Source: Nitrospirota bacterium
Lineage (GTDB): Bacteria; Nitrospinota_A; UBA7883; JACRGQ01
Assembly (NCBI GenBank): GCA_024275775.1
Contig: JAJRYM010000157.1
Span: 1 to 10,364 of the forward strand
DNA: 10,364 bases
Direction of reading: 5' to 3'
Part shown: in pieces, positions 5,726-10,364 of the stretch
Numbering within the stretch: the stretch's first letter is position 1
Layout: each line of letters starts with the position of its first letter
The notes under the pieces: generated by a model
Told to the model about the DNA's origin: nothing
Seen by the model: the letters and a program-made list of their open reading frames with translations, nothing else
Databases searched by the model: none
Position numbers and translations under genes: made by a program

Positions 5726-6646
5726 ATGAAGAAAACAAGAATTGCGGTTTTGATCAATCCAGTGGCCGGCAACGGCCTTGGAATAAAGCTTCGCACCGTT
5801 ATAGAGCGGGAACTGAAAAAAAACCCGAATCTGCGGCAGGCGGTCGTCTGCGTGAAATTCACGGGACGGGGAAACGAAGGCGAATGGATTGACGCAGAGG
5901 TGCTGGAATCCGACGTGGCGGTAGTCTGCGGAGGTGACGGCACCGCGCATCAGGCGGTGAACGGGCTCATGCGAACATCTTTTCGCAACGGCCTGGCCGT
6001 GTACCCCATCGGAACCGGCAACGACCTGCACCGCGCGCTGTACGGCAGAAAAACGGACATCGTTTCCTTTCTGATGAAAATCGCAAACAGTCCCGAGTGG
6101 GATGAGCTGGATGTTTTCAGCATTAACGGCAAAGTATGTTTTTCAAACAGCGCGGGATTTGGATATGATGCGAAGGTAGTAAATTTTTATGAGAAAACTG
6201 TTGCGTGGCTGGGCAAAAATCCGGTTCTAAAAATCCCGTTTTTCAAAATGGGGCTTTGGGTGATGCTCGGCCTGCCGCTTTTTCTGGCCTGCGGCAGGGA
6301 GGTTAACGTCATCGGCAACGGAAAAGATTATTTCAATATCATTTTCAACAATATTAAAAGCTACGGCGGCGGCTCCGTTTTAAGCGAGACCGGCTCCCAT
6401 TCCGACGGCAAGCTGGAAGCGCTCTACTGCGAATCGAAACTGAAATTTCTTTCTTTCATACTTAACCGCCCCGTTTTGGGGACAACCTTTTTCAACCCCG
6501 GCGCGAAACAGGCCGCGCCGCCGATAACATTCGCCCTGCGAAAACCGGTACCGGTGCAGGTGGACGGCGATGACTACACATCCTTTTTCGCCGACTGCAC
6601 GGACTTCCGTATAACGCTCGCCGGCAGAATGAAAATCTGTAAATAG
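5726..6646 (+). CDS. Diacylglycerol kinase-family lipid kinase (YegS/DgkB type)
   Basis: The 306-residue protein belongs to the DAGK catalytic-domain family, soluble or peripheral kinases that phosphorylate diacylglycerol or related lipids. Visible motifs in order: INPVAGNG (10-17), the nucleotide-binding GGDGT (69-73), GTGND (96-100) and NSAGFGYDA in the middle, then the C-terminal beta domain ending near VQVDGDD. The length is usual for the family (about 290-320). It starts at ATG 5726 with GGGAATCTGAAA just before it, a modest ribosome site. It is followed after only 13 bases by the LtaS-like gene, so the two are very likely one operon. LtaS-type enzymes release diacylglycerol from phosphatidylglycerol, and a DAG kinase would return it to phosphatidic acid. 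That pairing is inference from context; the exact lipid substrate is not readable here. Confidence 0.9.
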   Translation: MKKTRIAVLINPVAGNGLGIKLRTVIERELKKNPNLRQAVVCVKFTGRGNEGEWIDAEVLESDVAVVCGGDGTAHQAVNGLMRTSFRNGLAVYPIGTGNDLHRALYGRKTDIVSFLMKIANSPEWDELDVFSINGKVCFSNSAGFGYDAKVVNFYEKTVAWLGKNPVLKIPFFKMGLWVMLGLPLFLACGREVNVIGNGKDYFNIIFNNIKSYGGGSVLSETGSHSDGKLEALYCESKLKFLSFILNRPVLGTTFFNPGAKQAAPPITFALRKPVPVQVDGDDYTSFFADCTDFRITLAGRMKICK

Positions 6647-6659
6647 GACAGCCGGTTTA

Positions 6660-8630
6660 ATGGCCAGAAGATTGAGTCTGTTTTTCGCCGTTCTGCTTTT
6701 CTTTATCGCAGTCCTTACGGTTGGAAGAATACTGTTTTTCATGAAATACAGTATTGCCTTTTCCTCGGCGCCGCCCGAAGCCATACTGATAGCCTTCCTT
6801 AAAGGGTTGCGCTTCGATCTTGCCACCGCCTGCATTGTTACGGCTCCTTTCATTCTGCTGATTTTCGCGCCGGGTATTTTCCAAAGAACACTTTTGGTCA
6901 AAACGGTTTTATACCTGCTTCTGGCATGGGAAATTGTATTGATAGGATACGACTACGCCGACATAAACTATTACGCCTTTACGCAAAGGCACATTACGTT
7001 CGAGATAGGCAACACCTTTACGGATCTGGATGTAATCATAAAACTCGGCCTGAAAAGCTACGGGATAGAAATTCTGTACGTAGCGCTCTTCATGATTTTG
7101 TACGCTGTTTTATACCATCGTTTCGTGAAATATTTTTTCCGGAAACGGACGCAAAAACTTATCCTCCCTAATCAGGAAAGCGCGATAGCCTCGCCGGCGG
7201 CGTACATTCTCATTATCGGGATTAGCGTTATCTCCATCCGGGGCGGCCTTCAGTTCAAACCGCTCGGCGTAAAAAACGCGTTTCAAAACGAAAGGGTGGA
7301 GCTTGGCATCCTGAGCCTCAACGGAATTTACACCACCTTTAACACTCTGTATAAAAATCTGAAAGGGGAAGAACGATTCGCGTATCTGGACTCCCTGAAC
7401 GTTCCCGATGAAAAAAGAGAAGGGTTCTTCGCAAGCCTTATCGATACTAAAAAGGAAACTGTCGATCCCGAATATCCTCTTTACCGCAGATACGATTACC
7501 AGCCGTCCGACAGGCTGGGTTACAACGTAGTCATCTTCGTTATGGAAAGCTGGTCGGCCAAGTTTTCGCAAAAACTCGGCGGCGAAGTTTCCGCCCTGCC
7601 CGGCTTCGACAGGATGGCTGAAAAGGGACTGCTCGCGACGAACTGCTTCGCCAACGCCCAAAGATCCATCGAAGGGCTGGCCGCCATAATGGGGTCGCTT
7701 CCGGTGTGGCAGGGGATGGTTCTGGGGCAGGGAGGGCTTCTTGACCAGACGAGATTCGAACCGATGGGCGCTCTGTTTTCCCGCATGGGATATGAGACGA
7801 TGTTCATTCACGGCGCGCGGCCCGGCTCCATGGGGTTCGACGGCCTCGTTAAAAGGCTTGGGTTCTCGAAACATATCTCGCGGGACGATTTCACCCTTAC
7901 CGATGAAAACCAGGATCCCGTTTGGGGAATTTACGACGAGTTCACATTCAAACGGGCCAACGAAGAGTTCAGTAAAATGAAGAAACCGTTTCTTGCGGTT
8001 ATCTTCTCCCTGACTTCTCACTCCCCCTATACTTTCCCGGAGCGCGGTTTTAAAAAATTCGACAGGTCGGTGCCTTTCGCGCCGTTTCTGAACTCCCTGA
8101 AATATTCCGATTGGGCTCTGGAGCGCTTTTTTAAGGCCGCCAAAAAGGAAAACTATTTCGGAAAAACACTTTTTGTAATAGTCGGCGACCATACCGAAGG
8201 CCCCTCCACATCCGGCTCGCTTTACGAGTCCTACAGGGTTCCCCTTCTGCTGTTCGCGCCCGGCCTCATAGCGCCGGGTGAAATCTCTACTCCGGTATCG
8301 CAACTGGACGTTCTGCCGACGGTCGTGGACGCTCTAAAAATCTCACGGCCGTTCACTTCGTGGGGGAAATCCCTTTTCTCGGAAGGGGAACACGACATGG
8401 TGCTTCCAAGGGGCGACCTGTTCATCTACCAGAAAAAAGGGATGATGCTTTTATCCGACATCGAAAGGCCGCTGGCTCTTTATTCCATATCGAACGCGCC
8501 CGCGAAAAACCTGCTTGATTCCCGGCCGGCAACCGCGCGGACTCTTCAGGAAGACCTCCGCGCGCACATCCGCTTCAGTTCCGACCTGATAAAAGAAAAC
8601 CGCCTGAAACCTCCCGACGCAAACAACTGA
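6660..8630 (+). CDS. LtaS/OpgB-like membrane phosphoglycerol transferase (sulfatase fold)
   Basis: The 656-residue protein has an N-terminal block of about five membrane helices (residues ~5-25, 45-70, 75-95, 135-155, 175-195). An extracytoplasmic sulfatase/alkaline-phosphatase-fold domain follows from about residue 287. Metal and catalytic residues are recognisable: VMESWS (E296, metal ligand), AQRSIEG with S336 at the place of the nucleophilic Thr of LtaS, WGIYDEF, SLTSHSPY with a conserved His, and VGDHTEG (D510, H511). This is the architecture of LtaS and of the Gram-negative OpgB/MdoB group. Those enzymes move phosphoglycerol from phosphatidylglycerol onto glycans. In a diderm the acceptor might be a periplasmic glucan, LPS or another surface glycan; none is indicated. 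A phosphoethanolamine transferase is less likely, as those have different motifs. It lies 13 bases after the lipid kinase, with which it probably forms an operon, and converges with clpS. Confidence 0.87.
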   Translation: MARRLSLFFAVLLFFIAVLTVGRILFFMKYSIAFSSAPPEAILIAFLKGLRFDLATACIVTAPFILLIFAPGIFQRTLLVKTVLYLLLAWEIVLIGYDYADINYYAFTQRHITFEIGNTFTDLDVIIKLGLKSYGIEILYVALFMILYAVLYHRFVKYFFRKRTQKLILPNQESAIASPAAYILIIGISVISIRGGLQFKPLGVKNAFQNERVELGILSLNGIYTTFNTLYKNLKGEERFAYLDSLNVPDEKREGFFASLIDTKKETVDPEYPLYRRYDYQPSDRLGYNVVIFVMESWSAKFSQKLGGEVSALPGFDRMAEKGLLATNCFANAQRSIEGLAAIMGSLPVWQGMVLGQGGLLDQTRFEPMGALFSRMGYETMFIHGARPGSMGFDGLVKRLGFSKHISRDDFTLTDENQDPVWGIYDEFTFKRANEEFSKMKKPFLAVIFSLTSHSPYTFPERGFKKFDRSVPFAPFLNSLKYSDWALERFFKAAKKENYFGKTLFVIVGDHTEGPSTSGSLYESYRVPLLLFAPGLIAPGEISTPVSQLDVLPTVVDALKISRPFTSWGKSLFSEGEHDMVLPRGDLFIYQKKGMMLLSDIERPLALYSISNAPAKNLLDSRPATARTLQEDLRAHIRFSSDLIKENRLKPPDANN

Positions 8631-8640
8631 TTTACGCCAG

Positions 8641-8656
8641 GCCGGCCTATGCCGGC
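8641..8656. terminator. GC-rich hairpin between convergent genes
   Basis: GCCGGC (8641-8646), loop CTAT, GCCGGC (8651-8656) gives a perfect 6-bp stem. It sits 10 bases after the stop of the LtaS-like gene and covers the clpS stop codon (8649-8647). It could end transcription from both sides, but neither strand has a T-run after it, so it is at most a weak or rho-assisted terminator. Confidence 0.35.
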
Positions 8657-8952
8657 TCGATTGTGAAAGTAAGCGGGTAGGAATACATCCGGGAATATTC
8701 GCGGGCCTTCTCCACCTTGAACTCGGCGCGCTCCAGCGGCATGACGGCAACCAGCGCGGAACCGGTATTGTGGGCTTCGAGCATTATTCTTTTCGCCTCC
8801 TCGCGGGTTGGAACAAAAAACCTGTGAAGGACGGTGCTTACAAAATCCTGCGGAGTGACGTTATCGTCAATGAGAATGATTTTGTACAGCGGCAAAAGCT
8901 CTGTTTTGGAATCGACGCTTTCTTCCGTAAGTGTGGATGAATTCTTTTCCAT
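8647..8952 (-). CDS. clpS: ClpS, adaptor of the ClpAP protease (N-degron recognition)
   Basis: The 101-residue protein matches ClpS, which binds N-terminal degradation signals and delivers proteins to ClpA-ClpP. A disordered N-terminal tail (1-20) precedes the core: YKIILIDDNVTPQDFVSTVL (23-42), EEAKRIMLEAH with H61, then AEFKVEKAREYSRMYSYPLTFTIEP. Length and order fit the family. The N-degron pocket of E. coli ClpS uses N34, D35 and H66. Here the Asp (D29) and His (H61) are kept, but the Asn position is isoleucine (I28), which should change the contact to the substrate's free amino group. The start ATG overlaps the lolD stop (ATGA), so translation is coupled to lolD. ClpA is not in the window. 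Confidence 0.92.
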   Translation of the reverse strand: MEKNSSTLTEESVDSKTELLPLYKIILIDDNVTPQDFVSTVLHRFFVPTREEAKRIMLEAHNTGSALVAVMPLERAEFKVEKAREYSRMYSYPLTFTIEPA

Positions 8953-9644
8953 CAGTTTTCCCTCTTTGCCAGAACGCCCTCGTGAAGCTGATACACCGTA
9001 TCCATCTTTTCGGCCAGTTTCAGGTTATGAGTAACAACAACCGTCGCGACGCTGTTATCCGCCGCTATCCTGCGCATCAGCGCGAAAACCTCCGCCGCAG
9101 TATGTTCATCCAGGTTGCCGGTCGGTTCGTCGGCAAGCAGTACGAGGGGGTCGTTCATAAGGGCTCTCACGAGAGCGGTTCTCTGCTGTTCACCGCCGGA
9201 AAGCTTGCCCGGCCTGTGGTTAAGGCGGTCTGAAAGGCCGACCGTGGCAAAAAGGGATTCCGCCTTAGCTCTGGCGGCGGCGCCGTTCCTGCCTGCGATC
9301 ATGGCGGGCAGGAGAGCGTTTTCAAGCGCGGTGAACTCCGGCAGAAGATGATGAAACTGAAATATGAAACCTATCTTTTCCGACCGGACGGCCGATATTT
9401 TTTCATCTTTAAGGCCGGCTATGTTCTCCCCGTCTATCAGCACGTCCCCGCTATCCGGCTTGTCAAGCCCGCCGAGCAGATGCAACAGCGTTGATTTGCC
9501 CGTTCCGGAAGCGCCGGTAATCCCCACTATTTCGCCCCGCGAAACGGAGAGGTCTATCCCTCGAAGGATTTCGATTTTCCTTCCGTCCAAGGTGAAGCTG
9601 CGGGCTATTCCGATTGTCCGGAGCGGCGGGATTCCGTTTGTCAT
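8952..9644 (-). CDS. lolD: LolD-type ABC transporter ATPase (lipoprotein release)
   Basis: This is the ATPase of an inner-membrane ABC system, most like LolD, which powers LolCE extraction of lipoproteins for transfer to the outer membrane. The 230-residue protein has Walker A GASGTGKST (44-52), the Q-loop in FIFQFHHLLPEF (a stretch typical of the LolD/MacB group), signature LSGGEQQR, Walker B VLLADEPTGNLD and the switch His in VVVTHN. GLDKPDSG after Walker A is also typical. It starts at ATG 9644, with GAGG 12 bases upstream, a rather long spacing. It is divergent from lptF and its stop overlaps the clpS start. The LolC/LolE permease is not adjacent, so a MacB- or FtsE-like pairing cannot be fully excluded. 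Confidence 0.87.
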   Translation of the reverse strand: MTNGIPPLRTIGIARSFTLDGRKIEILRGIDLSVSRGEIVGITGASGTGKSTLLHLLGGLDKPDSGDVLIDGENIAGLKDEKISAVRSEKIGFIFQFHHLLPEFTALENALLPAMIAGRNGAAARAKAESLFATVGLSDRLNHRPGKLSGGEQQRTALVRALMNDPLVLLADEPTGNLDEHTAAEVFALMRRIAADNSVATVVVTHNLKLAEKMDTVYQLHEGVLAKREN

Positions 9645-9693
9645 AAAAATATTTTACCTCAATTGCACCGCAGAACGTCCGTAAATAATCTGC

Positions 9694-9729
9694 CAAAACG
9701 GCCTGTTTATCGGCATTCGACCCGTTTTG
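9694..9729. other. Inverted repeat in the lolD-lptF divergent region
   Basis: CAAAACGG (9694-9701) is mirrored by CCGTTTTG (9722-9729), eight perfect base pairs separated by 20 bases. It lies in the 124-base region between the divergent lolD and lptF starts, where promoters for both must lie. It could be an operator dyad or a hairpin in the lptF leader. A TAAAAT at 9734-9739 just after it is a possible -10 box for lptF, but I see no good -35. Confidence 0.3.
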
Positions 9730-9768
9730 AATGTAAAATACCCGCTTATGGCGCCGCGAAGCAGTTTT

Positions 9769-10364
9769 ATGAAAATCCGAATTCTGGACAGGTATATATT
9801 CAGGGAGCTCGCCATGGTCTTCATGACCGGTATTTGTATTGTCATGGCGGTTCTTTATCTGGAAAAAATACATTTCATCTCCCGTCTTGTGGTCAACAAA
9901 GGGATATCCCTCGAAGATTTTGGGCGGCTTCTGATGTACATCTCTCCGGCCTTTCTGACGGTCGCGATTCCCCTTTCCCTCCTGCTCGCGTCGCTGATAA
10001 CCTTCGCCCGACTTTCGACCGACAACGAAATAACAGCCATGCGCGCCGGCGGCATCGGGTTTCAGCGCTTTCTGCTTCCGGTTGCGGCGTTCGCGCTCAT
10101 GATCTACGGCGCCGATCTTTTCCTGGCCGTCAAGGTACAGCACACCGGCAATTACAAATATATAAAACTTTTAAGGCAAATTCTTTCGGAAAAAATATCG
10201 CTCGCCCTGGAAGAAAGGGTTTTCTTCGACCGTATAAAAGACACGGTTATATTCATTAATGAAAAATCGGCGGATACCGAAGATCTCAAAGGCGTGTTTA
10301 TATATAATGGGCGCAATCCCGACAAGCCGGAGTATATCTCCGCCGAGAACGGACGGTTCATAAC
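9769..10364 (+). CDS. lptF: LptF/LptG-family LPS export permease (5' part, cut by window end)
   Basis: The reading frame is open from ATG 9769 to the end of the window (198 codons) with no stop, so only the N-terminal half is present. It begins MKIRILDRYIFRELA, the standard start of LptF/LptG (YjgP/YjgQ) permeases. Two or three membrane helices follow, including FLTVAIPLSLLLASLITFARLSTDNEITAMRAGGI, the conserved helix 2 and cytoplasmic coupling segment that contacts the LptB ATPase. The next part, from about residue 130, enters the periplasmic jellyroll domain. With LptB the complex pulls LPS from the inner membrane. An in-frame ATG at 9748 would add seven residues; neither start has a good ribosome site, and the shorter protein fits the family better. 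LptF rather than LptG is my preference but is not certain. It is divergent from lolD. Confidence 0.88.
   Translation, partial: MKIRILDRYIFRELAMVFMTGICIVMAVLYLEKIHFISRLVVNKGISLEDFGRLLMYISPAFLTVAIPLSLLLASLITFARLSTDNEITAMRAGGIGFQRFLLPVAAFALMIYGADLFLAVKVQHTGNYKYIKLLRQILSEKISLALEERVFFDRIKDTVIFINEKSADTEDLKGVFIYNGRNPDKPEYISAENGRFI

Noticed and set aside
7110..8303. Long open frame of 397 codons on the minus strand inside the LtaS-like gene
   Set aside because: It is antisense to a gene with clear family motifs and its translation shows no recognisable domain.
9463..10143. Minus-strand open frame of 226 codons across the lolD start and lptF
   Set aside because: It is a charged, low-complexity translation antisense to lptF and overlapping lolD in another frame; there is no family resemblance.
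9663..10259. Plus-strand open frame of 198 codons overlapping lptF in another frame
   Set aside because: The overlapping frame from 9769 gives a clear LptF N-terminus; this one is Arg/His-rich and shows no domain.

Overview
The window looks like chromosomal DNA from a diderm (Gram-negative) bacterium that makes LPS. The evidence is two heptose-pathway enzymes (GmhA, GmhB), the lipoprotein-sorting ATPase LolD, an LptF-type LPS-export permease and the N-degron adaptor ClpS. Nearly all the DNA is coding, and the genes are ordinary housekeeping and envelope genes. I see no phage, transposase, CRISPR array, tRNA or rRNA. I cannot name the taxon from the sequence alone.

Layout. Positions 1-120 hold a degenerate inverted repeat. 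A GlcF-like iron-sulfur subunit (215-1510, +) follows, and a diverged copy of its last 38 bases lies just after it. A minus-strand block then reads, in transcription order: gmhA (5573-4989), a CPA-family cation/proton antiporter (4780-3572), an exported TPR protein (3347-2178) and gmhB (2151-1594). Divergent from gmhA is a plus-strand pair, a DAG-kinase-family lipid kinase (5726-6646) and an LtaS-like membrane phosphoglycerol transferase/sulfatase (6660-8630). Convergent with that pair is the coupled lolD-clpS unit (9644-8647, -). Divergent from lolD is lptF (9769 to the window end, +), cut by the window edge.

The most interesting stretch is the 208-base gap between gmhA and the antiporter (4781-4988). 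On the minus strand it reads as a complete control region: a sigma70-type promoter, a textbook fluoride (crcB-motif) riboswitch aptamer, a hairpin in which the pseudoknot strand can instead pair with a perfect Shine-Dalgarno, and a 20-codon leader ORF. The leader ORF starts from that Shine-Dalgarno and overlaps the antiporter start codon. The predicted logic is that fluoride stabilises the pseudoknot, frees the ribosome site, the leader peptide is translated, and the antiporter is translated by coupling. The antiporter would then be a fluoride-response gene.

The 224-base gap between the antiporter and the TPR gene also has structure. Its minus strand carries, in the right order, three blocks that resemble the conserved parts of the GEMM/c-di-GMP-I riboswitch, followed by a hairpin and T-run. 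This is a weaker, speculative call.

Functional links: DAG kinase next to an LtaS-like enzyme suggests recycling of the diacylglycerol released when phosphoglycerol is taken from phosphatidylglycerol. GmhA and GmhB supply heptose for the LPS core. LptF and LolD serve LPS and lipoprotein traffic to the outer membrane.
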